64,000 nucleotides of DNA from Actinomadura rudentiformis. Its GTDB lineage: Bacteria > Actinomycetota > Actinomycetes > Streptosporangiales > Streptosporangiaceae. The stretch is taken from positions 295,890 through 359,889 of the forward strand of contig NZ_WBMT01000010.1 of NCBI RefSeq assembly GCF_008923185.1, read 5' to 3'. The notes beneath the pieces were generated by a model, which was given only the letters and a program-made list of their open reading frames with translations, was not told the DNA's origin and did not search any database. The position numbers and the translations under genes are program-made. The first letter of the stretch is position 1. The number at the start of each line of letters is the position of its first letter. Below are positions 11,329 through 20,308 of the stretch, in pieces.

Positions 11329-12270
11329 ATGACGACAACGCTTATGCGGGCCATCAGCCAGGACGTTCTGGGCGGCCCGGAGGTGCTGAAGGAGATCGAA
11401 CTCCCCCGGCCCGAGCCCGGGCTGACCGAGGTCCTGGTCCGCGTGCACGCGGCCGGGCTCAACCCCACCGACTGGAAGAACCGGCAGGCCGGTTACACGG
11501 TGGGCGAACCGCCGTTCGTCCTGGGCTGGGACGTGTCGGGCGTGGTGGAGAAGGTCGGCGTGGGAGTGGCCCTGCTCAAGCCGGGCGACGAGGTCTTCGG
11601 CATGCTCAAGTACCCGCAGGGCCACGGCTCCCATGCCGAGTACGTCGCGGCGCCTTCGAGGTACTTCGCCCGCAAGCCCGCCAACATCGACCATGTGCAG
11701 GCCGCCGCCATCCCGTTGGCCGCCCTCACCGCCTGGGAGTCCCTCGTCGACGTCGCCGGCGTCCAGGCGGGCCAGCGCGTGCTGATCCACGCGGCCGCCG
11801 GGGGCGTGGGCCATCTGGCCGTGCAGATCGCCAAGGCCCGCGGCGCGTACGTGATCGGCACGGCCAGCGCGCCCAAGCACGACTTCCTCCGGTCGCTGGG
11901 GGTGGACGAGCCGATCGACTACCGGACGACCGACTTCGCCGAAGCGGTGAGCGACGTGGACGTCGTCCTGGAGACCATCGGAGGCGACTACGGGGCGCGG
12001 TCCGCCAAGGTCCTCAAGCCCGGCGGCGTCATCGTGTCGCTCGCCCTTGGCCTGCTGGAGGAGTTCGACACCACCGGCATCCGCGCCGAGACGCTCCTGG
12101 TCGAGCCCGACCACCACGCCATGCAGGAGATCGCCGCGCTGGTCGAGTCCGGCCGCCTGCGCGTCGAGATCGACACCGTGGTGCCGCTCGCGGACGCCGC
12201 CAAGGCGCACGCCCACGGCGAGACCAACAGCGCCACCGGCAAGATCGTCCTCTCCGTCGTGGACGCCTAG
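11329..12270 (+). CDS. NADP-dependent medium-chain dehydrogenase / quinone oxidoreductase-like
   Basis: 313 residues. The N-terminal GroES-like domain includes VRVHAAGLNPTDWKNR and GWDVSGVVEKVG; the Rossmann domain has the nucleotide-binding motif AAAGGVGHLAVQIA near residue 145. The catalytic-zinc cysteine and histidine set of alcohol dehydrogenases is absent, placing it with zinc-free quinone oxidoreductases and enoyl reductases that use NADPH. The substrate is unknown. ATG at 11329 is the first start after the terminator of the previous gene; an in-frame ATG at 11344 would also preserve the domain. It is convergent with a related dehydrogenase (12316-13314). Confidence 0.85.
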   Translation: MTTTLMRAISQDVLGGPEVLKEIELPRPEPGLTEVLVRVHAAGLNPTDWKNRQAGYTVGEPPFVLGWDVSGVVEKVGVGVALLKPGDEVFGMLKYPQGHGSHAEYVAAPSRYFARKPANIDHVQAAAIPLAALTAWESLVDVAGVQAGQRVLIHAAAGGVGHLAVQIAKARGAYVIGTASAPKHDFLRSLGVDEPIDYRTTDFAEAVSDVDVVLETIGGDYGARSAKVLKPGGVIVSLALGLLEEFDTTGIRAETLLVEPDHHAMQEIAALVESGRLRVEIDTVVPLADAAKAHAHGETNSATGKIVLSVVDA

Positions 12271-12315
12271 CGGTGGGGCCGCTCTGAGCTCGATGGAACC
12301 TGCACGGCCCGGCGG

Positions 12316-13314
12316 CTAGTGCCGCACTTCGACGACCACCTTGCCCACGTGGGCGTTGGAATCCAGGTGGCGGTGGGCTTCGACGATCTCGGTGAGATCG
12401 AAGGTGCGATCGATCACGGGTGCGAAGGCGCCGGTGTCCAGGCCGGCGGTGATGAAGCGGCGGGCCCGTTCCATCCGCGCCGGGTCGGCTCCGTAGAACA
12501 TCGGGTTGGCGTACTTGCGCAGATCGAGGGGCCAGGTCCAGGGCAGGGGCGTGGGGCTCGGGTCGAGGTTGGACGTGACGATCAGGGTGCCGTCCGGAGC
12601 CACCACCTGGGCGAGGGTCTCCAGACCGGGACCGGCGATCGCGTCGAGGACGAGGGCGGCGCCGCGCCCGCCGGTCAGGGTCTGGACCTCCTTGAGGACA
12701 TGGTCGGCCGGAACGACGTGGGCGGCTCCGAGTTCGGCCAGCTGCGCGTGCTTGGTCTCGTCGCGTGTGGTGGCGATGGGGATCGCGCCGAGGTGCTTCG
12801 CGATGCGGATGGCGGCGATCCCGACCGCTCCGGCGGCGGCGGTGATGAGCACCGTGGCGCCCGGGCGCAGCCGGCCGACTTCGACGAGGGCGCCGTAGGC
12901 GGTGGTGTACGCCAGCCAGGTGGCGGCGCCGGTCACCGCGTCGATGCCGGCCGGCCGCTCGATGACCTCGGATGCGGGGACGATGACGCGATCGCCATAG
13001 ACGCCGTGCGCGGACATGTCGCCGATCGTGACGGTGCTGATCGGGTCGCCGGGCTTGAGGTGGTGAACGTCCTCACCGGCGGCCTCGACCACCCCGGCGG
13101 CCTCGTGGCCCAGGCGGGACGAGGGGAGGTCGGGCGAGAGCCAGTACGCGCCGGAGCGGAACAGCGCCTCGGCACGGTTGAGCCCGATCGCATCGATGCG
13201 GATACGCACCTCTCCTCGCCCGGGGTCGCCGATCTGGACGTTCTCCAGCCGGAGGACCTCGGGTCCACCGGTCTCGTGGAACAACACTGCGCGGGCCATC
13301 TCGTTCGTTGTCAT
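12316..13314 (-). CDS. Zinc-free MDR-family oxidoreductase
   Basis: 332 residues with the MDR architecture: RIRIDAIGLNRAEALFRSG and RLGHEAAGVVEAAGEDV in the GroES domain, and AAAGAVGIAAIRIAKHLGA as the dinucleotide-binding motif. GHEAAG resembles the zinc-ADH motif, but the other catalytic zinc ligands are not evident, so quinone- or enone-reductase activity is more likely. The start is ATG 13314 (MTTNEMARAV), which fits the family N-terminus; the open frame further upstream does not. It lies about 100 bp from, and divergent to, a MmyB-type XRE regulator. Regulator and reductase pairs of this kind are common in actinomycetes and suggest that the neighbour controls this gene. Confidence 0.85.
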   Translation of the reverse strand: MTTNEMARAVLFHETGGPEVLRLENVQIGDPGRGEVRIRIDAIGLNRAEALFRSGAYWLSPDLPSSRLGHEAAGVVEAAGEDVHHLKPGDPISTVTIGDMSAHGVYGDRVIVPASEVIERPAGIDAVTGAATWLAYTTAYGALVEVGRLRPGATVLITAAAGAVGIAAIRIAKHLGAIPIATTRDETKHAQLAELGAAHVVPADHVLKEVQTLTGGRGAALVLDAIAGPGLETLAQVVAPDGTLIVTSNLDPSPTPLPWTWPLDLRKYANPMFYGADPARMERARRFITAGLDTGAFAPVIDRTFDLTEIVEAHRHLDSNAHVGKVVVEVRH

Positions 13315-13415
13315 ACCGATCAGGCTGGAGGACTCGCGGGGCCGGTGGCAGAGTCGGCTTAGCCAGGGACTGGCGATCCCTGTCTGCGGCTCGGACCGCC
13401 TGGCAGGCTGGTGTG

Positions 13416-14264
13416 GTGGACAAGGATGAGTTCGCCGCGTTCCTCCGTACACGACGGGAACGGCTGCGGCCGGCAGATGTCGGATTGCCCGCAGGACGGC
13501 GACGCCGCACGCCGGGGCTTCGCCGCGAGGAGGTCGCGGTCCTGGCCGCCATTTCGGTGGACTACTACACACGGCTGGAGCAGAGCCGCGGCCCTCATCC
13601 GTCCAGGCAGGTGCTGGCGGGACTGGCCCAGGCCTTGTGCCTGTCCGGCGACGAACGCACGCATCTCTACCGCCTGGCAGGCGAGTTGCCGGACGGGCCG
13701 GCGGGGCCGCGCGGCGATGTCAGCCCGGGCATGCTGCAGATGCTCCACAGGCTCGACGCCATCCCGGCTCTGATCATCGATGCGAAGTTCGAGGTGCTCG
13801 CCTGGAACGACCTGGGCGCCGCGCTCATCACCGACTTTTCCACGCTCGCGCCGAAGGAGCGCAATCTGGCACGGCACATCTTCCTGGACAGCACGGCGAA
13901 ACCGGGCTTCGGCGTGCCCCGGACCGAGCGCTATGCCAGGGACATCGTCTCGGACCTGCGAGCGGCCTCGGCACGCTATCCCGGCTCCCTGGAGATCTCC
14001 GAGCTGGTCGCGGAGTTGCTCGACGGCAGCACCGAGTTCGCGGAGTTGTGGGCCGATCACGAGGTCGGCGCGCAACGCACCATGTGCACCACCATCGACC
14101 ATCCACAGGTCGGTCCGCTGGTCCTGTGCTGCGAGATGCTGAGCATCCCCGACCGTGACCAGCGCCTGGTCCTCTACACGGCCGAACCCGGCTCGTCCTC
14201 GTACGAGGCCCTGCGGCTCCTCAAGGTCATCGGTACCCAGGACCTCACCACGAATCGCCGCTGA
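13416..14264 (+). CDS. XRE-family regulator with MmyB-like ligand-binding domain
   Basis: About 282 residues from a GTG start (13413 or 13416; two GTG codons are adjacent). Residues ~5-75 contain the helix-turn-helix: RRTPGLRREEVAVLAAISVDYYTRLEQSRG, given here as consecutive parts RRTPGLRREEVAVLAA and ISVDYYTRLEQSRG. Residues ~105-270 match the MmyB-like PAS-related domain (IPALIIDAKFEVLAWNDLGA, later ADHEVGAQRT and HPQVGPLVLCCEML), which binds small ligands, probably fatty-acid-like molecules. It should repress or activate the divergent MDR oxidoreductase. Confidence 0.85.
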   Translation: MDKDEFAAFLRTRRERLRPADVGLPAGRRRRTPGLRREEVAVLAAISVDYYTRLEQSRGPHPSRQVLAGLAQALCLSGDERTHLYRLAGELPDGPAGPRGDVSPGMLQMLHRLDAIPALIIDAKFEVLAWNDLGAALITDFSTLAPKERNLARHIFLDSTAKPGFGVPRTERYARDIVSDLRAASARYPGSLEISELVAELLDGSTEFAELWADHEVGAQRTMCTTIDHPQVGPLVLCCEMLSIPDRDQRLVLYTAEPGSSSYEALRLLKVIGTQDLTTNRR

Positions 14265-14378
14265 CCTGCTGCTCGATCGAGACATGCCCTGACCGGCACC
14301 GCATGCACGTGGCGTTCACATCGTAAATCTGCGATACTTCGATGTGTTCTGATCGGCGACATGTACGAGGGATGTTCG

Positions 14379-15266
14379 ATGGGCAGCATTGACGGCCTCG
14401 ACCTTGGAACGTTCGGGGTCTACACCTTTGACTTCGAGTTCCAGCCGGCCGCGCAGATGCGCGACTCGGTCCAGGAGCTCGAGGAGCGGGGATGGAAGGC
14501 ACTCTGGTTCCCCGAGCTGCTCGGGCGCGAGGCGCTCACGCAGGCGGGCTTCCTGCTCGCCTCCACTGAACGGATGCACATCGTCAACGGCATCGCGAAG
14601 ATCTGGTCGCGCGGGGCGATGTGGACGCATGGCGCCGCCCTCCTGCTTGCCGACGCCTATCCCGACCGGCACGTGCTCGGCCTCGGCTTCGGTGGCAACG
14701 ACCGCCCCGGCACGACGCCGATGACGGCAATGACCGAATACCTGGACGAGCTCGACGAGCTGGACGCGCGCAAGACGCCCAACCCCGCGCCGAAGGCCCC
14801 GATGCGCCGGATCCTGGCGGCGTACGGGCCCAAGATGCTCCAGCTGGCCCGCGACCGCTCGGCCGGCGCCCACTGCTACAAGGTGAACGTGGCGCACACC
14901 GCGCACGCGCGGGAGATCTTGGGACCGGACGCGTTCCTGGGCGTCGAGCACGCGGTGCTGTTCGAGACCGACCCCGGCAAGGCCCGCGCGATGGCGCGCG
15001 AGCACATGCACGCCTACCTCAACGGCAAGTTCAACATCGCCAAGTTCCGCCGCCTGGGCTACTCGGAGGAGGACATCAGCAACGGTGGCAGCGACCGCCT
15101 CATCGACGACTTCGTGTTCTGGGGCGACCTCGACACCATCGTCAAGAAGCTCCATGGCCATGTCGACGCGGGCGCCGACCACGTCACCGTGCAGGTGATC
15201 GGCGTCGAACCAGGCCAGTCCGCCATGCCGCACTGGCGACGGCTCGGCGAAGCGCTCCTGTCCTAG
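14379..15266 (+). CDS. LLM-class F420-dependent oxidoreductase (TIGR03620-like)
   Basis: 295 residues with the bacterial-luciferase TIM-barrel signature: WKALWFPELLGREALTQAGF, SRGAMWTHGAALLLADAYPD and RHVLGLGFGGND. This subfamily in actinobacteria uses coenzyme F420 (or FMN) for hydride transfer; the substrate is unknown. The ATG at 14379 was preferred over the in-frame ATG at 14361 because GAGGG lies seven bases before it. One of three luciferase-like genes in the window, with 38502-39470 intact and 18305-19012 truncated. Confidence 0.85.
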   Translation: MGSIDGLDLGTFGVYTFDFEFQPAAQMRDSVQELEERGWKALWFPELLGREALTQAGFLLASTERMHIVNGIAKIWSRGAMWTHGAALLLADAYPDRHVLGLGFGGNDRPGTTPMTAMTEYLDELDELDARKTPNPAPKAPMRRILAAYGPKMLQLARDRSAGAHCYKVNVAHTAHAREILGPDAFLGVEHAVLFETDPGKARAMAREHMHAYLNGKFNIAKFRRLGYSEEDISNGGSDRLIDDFVFWGDLDTIVKKLHGHVDAGADHVTVQVIGVEPGQSAMPHWRRLGEALLS

Positions 15267-15285
15267 GGTGCTCCTGCTCGCCTGC

Positions 15286-18285
15286 TCACCACGGTGCCTG
15301 ATTGAAACCGGTGTGAGCCAGCCACAGTGCACTGAAGGCCGACGACGTACGACCGTTGAACTCGTCGTCGTGCGGCAGCAGCTCCAGCAGATCGAGAACG
15401 GCGGAGAAGTGGCCGCAGGCGGCGGCGCGTTGGATCAGGAGCTCAATGGGGTGCTGGCGCTGGGAGTGCGGCATGCGCTGGATCTCGGCGTAGCCCTCCG
15501 AGAGCTCGGCGAGGTCCTGGGCGGTCGGCGTCAGCGGCCTGATCGGCGGGGTGCCCGCGGCTGCGGCACGGTGGGCCTGGTCGACGCGCTCGTCGTCGAC
15601 CGCCCAGTTATGGTCGCCCCACGTCTTCAGCAGGTCAGGGCGTCCGGCCTCAGCGAGGACGTGCAGGACCTCGTAGGGCACCTCCCAGCCGGGCAGGCGC
15701 TGGAACTCGTACGCCAGGTCCATCCGGCCACTGCGCAGCAGGTAGACCAGCCACTCCGGCTCGGATGCGTAGTCGACCGCGGGGTGGCCGTTGCGATCCG
15801 CCAGGATCTCCCGGGCCAGGTCGTCGCGTCCGCACTCCAGCATCGAGTGGAGGACGGCCAGGTGGTCCTCCCACGGGTTGGGCTCGACCGTGATGGCCGC
15901 GCGGGCGTACCGGAACCAGTCCCCGGCCGCCCTCGCGTTCCCCATCGCCTGGCAGGCGGCCGCGAACGAGGACGCCGTGTCGGCGTTCATCGGCTTGCCC
16001 GCCGCCTGGACGACCCGGGACTCGGCACGGGCGTAGGCGGCGCGCGCGGGGTCCGCCCAGCCGGCCCGAGCGAAGATCACGGCGATGTCGGACGCCGCGG
16101 CGATGACGTCCATGGGGTCGGGGATCCCGTCGACCAGGGCCAATGCGCCTTCCGGAGTCCCGTGGCGGGCGCGCAGCCGGGCGGCGGCGCGCAGGTTCCG
16201 CCCGATGGCGAAGCCCCAGCGGTCCGGGTCATGGCTGACGGCGCAACGACGAGCGACCTCGTACAGCTCGCCCAAGCCGGCGGTGTTCGCCGGTGGCCAT
16301 TCCGCCGGATCGGCCACGGGCTCCTGCAGTTCCTCCTCGAACGTACGCAGGAGTTCGCCGTCCTCGGAGTCGAGGACGGCCGCGGCCGCGCGGGCGTCGG
16401 GCAGCACCCGCAGGCCGCCCCACCGCACCGGCCAGGCATGGCGGTGCCCTACCGCCCAGGCCAGCACGGAGTCGAGTTCGTCCTCGGAATCGGCAGGAGC
16501 GATGACGACATCGGGCTTCAGCGTCATCGCCCAGGTGTCATCGTCGAGCGCGAAGATCTGACGGCTCAGGAGATCGGCGAGGACGTCACCCTCCACGGGG
16601 CGCGGCCTCGGCGGAACGCGCAGGAAGGTGAAGTCGCCCACCTCCTCCCCCGTGCCGGCCCGCACGAAGCGGACGCGCCTGGCGTCGACCAGCACCAGCG
16701 TGTCGTTCGCGCCCCAGTGGACGGAGTCGGCGTCACCTGCGGAAAGGACGTTCACCTGCTGCGGATCGCGGGGGTCGGCGAAGGACCAGACCTCGACCCC
16801 GTCGAGGGTCAGGCAGGCGGCGCGCTCCCCGCCCGGTGCCCAGGCCCAGGGGTTGCGGTCGCCGGTCCAGCGCTCATCGGACTGCCACTCGGGGTGCAGG
16901 AGCGGCAGGCTGCCGACGTGGCGCTCACCGTCGAAGATGTGGACGGACGGCGGAGCTTCGATCGTCACGGGAGTCAGCACGGCCAGCCGGTCGGTGCCGG
17001 GCGCCCAGTGCAGCGAGCCGGGCTTGCCGAGGGCGAACGGCCCGCAGAGGATCCGGCCGTCGGAGGCGTCGCGGAAGAACAGGCCGCGGTGGGTGACCAC
17101 GGCGACGCGCCGCCCGTCCGGGCTGAGCTCCGCGATCTTGGCGGGCGCGTACCAGACGACCTGGCGGGTCTCGGCGTCCACGCTGATGGCGTTGGAGCCG
17201 AACAGCCGCGTGCCGTCCGGTGACCAGACCGGTCTCTCGATCCACTGCCCGACCTTGAAGCCGTCGTCCTCCCGTGAGTCGGCTTCGTCGAACGCCCTGC
17301 GCACACGGTCGGGAAGGTCGCGCGCCATCAGGTAGGGATGGTCGCCGTCCGCGTGGCTGGGCAGCCAGTACAGGACCCCGCGGTCCATGGGGAGCAGGCA
17401 GCCCTGCAGCCCGCCGTCGCCGTTGGTGCCGCAGTGGTAGTAGGCGCTCCGGCCATCGGGCGAGAGCGCGTACTCCGACGGGCGCGAGTTGCCGTCCGAC
17501 ACGTCGATCGTGGCGAGCGGCTCGCTGTCCTCGCGGTTCCAGACGCCGACCATGTTGGTGCAGTGGGCAACGGCGACACGGGACGAGTCGGCGGACCACT
17601 GGATCGACCGCGCGTAGTCGGGCCATCCGACGCCGCCCATGATCCCGTCCACGGTGTGCACGCACCGCCCGCTGGCGACCTCCCAGATCTGCAGGACCCC
17701 GCCCGCGTCGTAGTCGTCGCCGACCCAGCTCCCCGTGGCGAGGTGGCGACCGTCGGGGCTCAGCGCGTGAGCGACGATCTCCACATCGTGCCCGTACGAA
17801 TGCAGCAACCGCGCCCCGGTCTCGACCAGCCGCCGCGTGGCCAGCCGGTGGACGTCGGTCACTCCCGCCTCGCGTTCCAGGCTCTCCAGACGAGCCCGCA
17901 ACGGCGGAAGGTCGCGCTCCGGAACGAACGCGGACCAGTCGGCCCCGTCGAGCAGAGCCCGCAGCGCGTCGGCGTCGCCCGCAGCCTCCAGGGTGCCCGG
18001 AGTCAGAAACGGCCGCAGCGCGGGAGCCGGCGGAACGATGCCTTCCTCGCGTTCGAGCATGCCCGCCAACGCGGCCTCGTCGAAGTACGGCTTCTGAAGC
18101 ATCGTGTCGGTTCGCGGGATGGGCCCCCGCTCGCCGGACGCGATGAAGATGAGGTCGGTCTCCTCGGTCACGTCATCGGCCACCCGGGCCCCGGCCGCCT
18201 GCAGCCGGCGTACGGCCTCGTCCCTCCCCAGCGTCGAGAAGTTCCCGTACAACACGACGTTCCGTCCACGCAATTTCATGATCAC
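15286..18285 (-). CDS. BRCT-like domain fused to WD40-type beta-propeller and helical C-terminus
   Basis: About 1,000 residues in three parts. Residues ~3-85 look like a BRCT domain (GRNVVLYGNFSTLGRDEAVR, ETDLIFIAS, KPYFDEAALAGML), a fold that usually binds phosphopeptides or DNA ends. Residues ~150-580 carry beta-propeller repeats with WD40-like units such as ALSPDGRHLATGSW, WSADSSRVAVAHC, WSPDGTRLFGS and ELSPDGRRVAVVT. Residues ~590-990 are helical and TPR-like (GRDDLAREILADRNG, GRMDLAYEFQRL, AGRPDLLKTWG). No signal peptide or membrane segment is present. It may start at GTG 18285 or ATG 18279; AGGG lies 4 or 10 bases upstream respectively. Possibly a large scaffold; no specific function is assigned. 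Confidence 0.7.
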   Translation of the reverse strand: MIMKLRGRNVVLYGNFSTLGRDEAVRRLQAAGARVADDVTEETDLIFIASGERGPIPRTDTMLQKPYFDEAALAGMLEREEGIVPPAPALRPFLTPGTLEAAGDADALRALLDGADWSAFVPERDLPPLRARLESLEREAGVTDVHRLATRRLVETGARLLHSYGHDVEIVAHALSPDGRHLATGSWVGDDYDAGGVLQIWEVASGRCVHTVDGIMGGVGWPDYARSIQWSADSSRVAVAHCTNMVGVWNREDSEPLATIDVSDGNSRPSEYALSPDGRSAYYHCGTNGDGGLQGCLLPMDRGVLYWLPSHADGDHPYLMARDLPDRVRRAFDEADSREDDGFKVGQWIERPVWSPDGTRLFGSNAISVDAETRQVVWYAPAKIAELSPDGRRVAVVTHRGLFFRDASDGRILCGPFALGKPGSLHWAPGTDRLAVLTPVTIEAPPSVHIFDGERHVGSLPLLHPEWQSDERWTGDRNPWAWAPGGERAACLTLDGVEVWSFADPRDPQQVNVLSAGDADSVHWGANDTLVLVDARRVRFVRAGTGEEVGDFTFLRVPPRPRPVEGDVLADLLSRQIFALDDDTWAMTLKPDVVIAPADSEDELDSVLAWAVGHRHAWPVRWGGLRVLPDARAAAAVLDSEDGELLRTFEEELQEPVADPAEWPPANTAGLGELYEVARRCAVSHDPDRWGFAIGRNLRAAARLRARHGTPEGALALVDGIPDPMDVIAAASDIAVIFARAGWADPARAAYARAESRVVQAAGKPMNADTASSFAAACQAMGNARAAGDWFRYARAAITVEPNPWEDHLAVLHSMLECGRDDLAREILADRNGHPAVDYASEPEWLVYLLRSGRMDLAYEFQRLPGWEVPYEVLHVLAEAGRPDLLKTWGDHNWAVDDERVDQAHRAAAAGTPPIRPLTPTAQDLAELSEGYAEIQRMPHSQRQHPIELLIQRAAACGHFSAVLDLLELLPHDDEFNGRTSSAFSALWLAHTGFNQAPW

Positions 18286-18304
18286 GAAACCCTACAACGT
18301 GTCA

Positions 18305-19012
18305 CTACGCCAATCCGCCCCGAATGCGACAATTGGCGCCCACCTCACCGGCGGCCTGTTCCAGCACCGCGAGCTGGGCTCGGGCCTGATCCCCGCGGGG
18401 CCACAGGACGGCCAGGGTCGTGATGCCGATCTGCTCATATCGGCCCAGGCAGTCACGGAACGCCTCGATCGAGGCCAGCGGGCGCTCGCCCCCGTACCCC
18501 AGCACCGCCAGGCGGGGCAGCGTGCCGGGGTCGCGGCCCTGCTCCGCGCAGACCTCGTCCAGCAGAACGATCTGGCGCCGCACCTCGGCGTGAGGCGTGC
18601 CGGCATAGGCGCCAGGATCCTGGCCGGCATCCTGGGTGATCCACAGATCGGCGAAGCGGGCCGCCAGCTCCATGCCACGCTTGGCGGTCCCAGCAACGGC
18701 CAGCGGGGGCCTGCGGGGTCTGCCACCGCCGATGGCGACCTCGCGAGCGGCGAAGTAGCGGCCGCTGAAGTCGGTGTCGGCTTGGGTCAGCAGCAGATCG
18801 GTGAGTTCGACCCATTCGGCGAACCGCGCCGTGCGCTCGGCGCGGTTGAGCGGACCGCCACCGAAGGCGTCGGAGTCTCCGCCGGGCCCGCCGGCGCCGA
18901 TGCCCATGACGAAGCGGCCACCGGACAGGGCCTCAAGGCTCAGGGCCGTCTTGGCAGAGGTGACGGGAGCCACCACTCGGTGCTGGGCACCACGCCACGC
19001 GTACCGGCGCAC
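18305..19012 (-). pseudogene. 5'-truncated LLM-class F420-dependent oxidoreductase
   Basis: About 235 residues from GTG 19012 match only the middle and C-terminal parts of luciferase-like oxidoreductases: ALSLEALSGGRFVMGIGAGG, the insertion-region segment ADTDFSGRYFAAREVAIGG, PPLAVAGTAKRGMELAARFADLW and a C-terminal helix. The family's first ~90-100 residues, which carry the opening beta strand and substrate-pocket residues, are missing; upstream the frame becomes unrelated and enters the DeoR gene in antisense. It is probably a remnant left when the DeoR region was placed next to it, or else an unusual short protein. Confidence 0.65.
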
Positions 19013-19034
19013 CTTTCGCGGTTCGCACACAGAG

Positions 19035-19050
19035 ATGTTCGAACGAACAT
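19035..19050. promoter_or_regulatory. 16-bp palindrome, candidate DeoR operator
   Basis: ATGTTCG - AA - CGAACAT is a perfect inverted repeat 22 bp before the DeoR start at 19073. DeoR/GlpR-family repressors recognise TTCG/CGAA-rich palindromes, and autoregulation is common, so this is a plausible operator for the gene it precedes. Confidence 0.55.
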
Positions 19051-19072
19051 CATAATGTGCTAGAACGGACGG

Positions 19073-19858
19073 GTGGGCATCGCCAATCGTCTGGACCTGA
19101 CTCTGCGCCTGGTGCAGGGTTCTGGCCGAGTCTCCGTGTCCGAGCTGTCCCAGCGTCTCGGTGTGTCGGAGATGACCGTGCGCCGGGACCTGGACGCGCT
19201 TGAGCGCCAAGGCCTGATCCGCAGGGTGCACGGCGGCGCGGTCCCCGCCCGATCGCGTGAGGAGGACGCGGGATTCTCCGCACGCGAGCCTTGGCAGGCC
19301 GCCACCAAGGACCGCCTGGGCGCGGCCGTGGCCGGACTCGTGACACCCGGATCGCGTGTACTGCTGGACGCGGGGACCACGACGGTACATGTCGCAGAAC
19401 ACCTGGCCGCTCGGGCACCGCTGACGGTCGCGGTGCTCAGCCTGCAGACGGCGATGCGCCTGGCCGACCGGCCCGGCGTCGAGCTCCTGATCGTGGGAGG
19501 TCGTTCCCGGCCGGGCGAACGGTCCCTGGTCGGGCCGCTGGCCCTGCGCACGCTGGAATCACTGGTCTTCGACTGCTTCATCATGTCCATCGGCGGCGTC
19601 CACGCCGAACACGGCTGGTCGGAGTTCTCCCTGGACGACGCGGCCGTCAAGCAGATCGGACTCGCCCAGGCCACCCGCACCATCACGGTGGCGGACGCGA
19701 CCAAGCTGGGCGTCCGCGCGTTCAGCCAGGTCGCCCCCCTCAGCGCGGTGCACGGTTTCGTCACCGACACCGCCGCCGAGGACGCCGGCACGCACCCCGG
19801 CGGCCCGCAGACCTTGGACGCCCTGCGGGACGCGGGCGTGGACGTCCACCTGGCCTGA
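19073..19858 (+). CDS. DeoR/GlpR-family transcriptional regulator
   Basis: 261 residues from a GTG start. The N-terminal winged HTH is canonical: VSVSELSQRLGVSEMTVRRD and LDALERQGLIRRVHGGA. The C-terminal DeoR sensor domain (residues ~75-255) has LLDAGTTTVHVAEHL, LLIVGGRSRPGERSLVGPLA and ITVADATKLG, the fold that binds phosphorylated sugars or nucleosides. It probably represses its own promoter through the palindrome at 19035-19050 and may control the DUF4406-NUDIX pair that begins 73 bp downstream on the same strand. Confidence 0.9.
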   Translation: MGIANRLDLTLRLVQGSGRVSVSELSQRLGVSEMTVRRDLDALERQGLIRRVHGGAVPARSREEDAGFSAREPWQAATKDRLGAAVAGLVTPGSRVLLDAGTTTVHVAEHLAARAPLTVAVLSLQTAMRLADRPGVELLIVGGRSRPGERSLVGPLALRTLESLVFDCFIMSIGGVHAEHGWSEFSLDDAAVKQIGLAQATRTITVADATKLGVRAFSQVAPLSAVHGFVTDTAAEDAGTHPGGPQTLDALRDAGVDVHLA

Positions 19859-19908
19859 CCCACCGAACCTGGCCTGACCCACCGAACCCTGCCTGACCCA
19901 CCAACGAC
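19852..19908 (+). repeat. 19-bp tandem repeat, three copies, across a stop codon
   Basis: GGCCTGACCCACCGAACCT (19852-19870), GGCCTGACCCACCGAACCC (19871-19889) and a diverged third copy TGCCTGACCCACCAACGAC (19890-19908) lie head to tail. The first copy contains the TGA stop of the DeoR gene. The array fills most of the gap before the DUF4406 gene. Confidence 0.85.
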
Positions 19909-19930
19909 GCACACCAAGGAGTGACCTGCC

Positions 19931-20308
19931 ATGAACACCGTTCCGCGCGAACTGATGATCCTCGTCGCCGGCCCCTACCGGTCGGGCACCGGCGACGATC
20001 CCCGCAAGCTGGAGGCGAACGTACAGGCGATGAACAAGGTCGCCCTCGAGTTGTTCCGCGCCGGGCATCTGCCCGTCACCGGGGAGGCCCTGGCCCTTCC
20101 GCTGCTGGAGACGGCGGGGAGCGCCCGTCCAGGAGACGCCGCGTTCCAGGAGATCTTCCATCCCGTCGCCGAACGGTTGTTGTCCCGCTGCGACGCGGTG
20201 CTGCGCATCGGCGGCCCTTCAGAAGGAGCGGACCGGATGGTGGCCCAGGCTCGGGCGCAGGGCACGACCGTCTACACCGATCTCACCGACGTCCCCGCCG
20301 CCCGATGA
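19931..20308 (+). CDS. DUF4406-like, nucleoside-deoxyribosyltransferase-fold protein
   Basis: 125 residues. The glycine-rich opening LMILVAGPYRSGTGDDPRKL followed by NVQAMNKVALELFRAGHLPV matches DUF4406-type proteins, a small family related in fold to nucleoside 2-deoxyribosyltransferases. FHPVAERLLSRCDAVLRIGG and SEGADRMVAQARAQGTTVY complete the Rossmann-like core. A role in nucleotide or nucleoside handling is plausible but not demonstrated. Its stop overlaps the NUDIX start (ATGA), so the two are translationally coupled. Upstream AAGGAG supports the ATG start. Confidence 0.75.
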   Translation: MNTVPRELMILVAGPYRSGTGDDPRKLEANVQAMNKVALELFRAGHLPVTGEALALPLLETAGSARPGDAAFQEIFHPVAERLLSRCDAVLRIGGPSEGADRMVAQARAQGTTVYTDLTDVPAAR

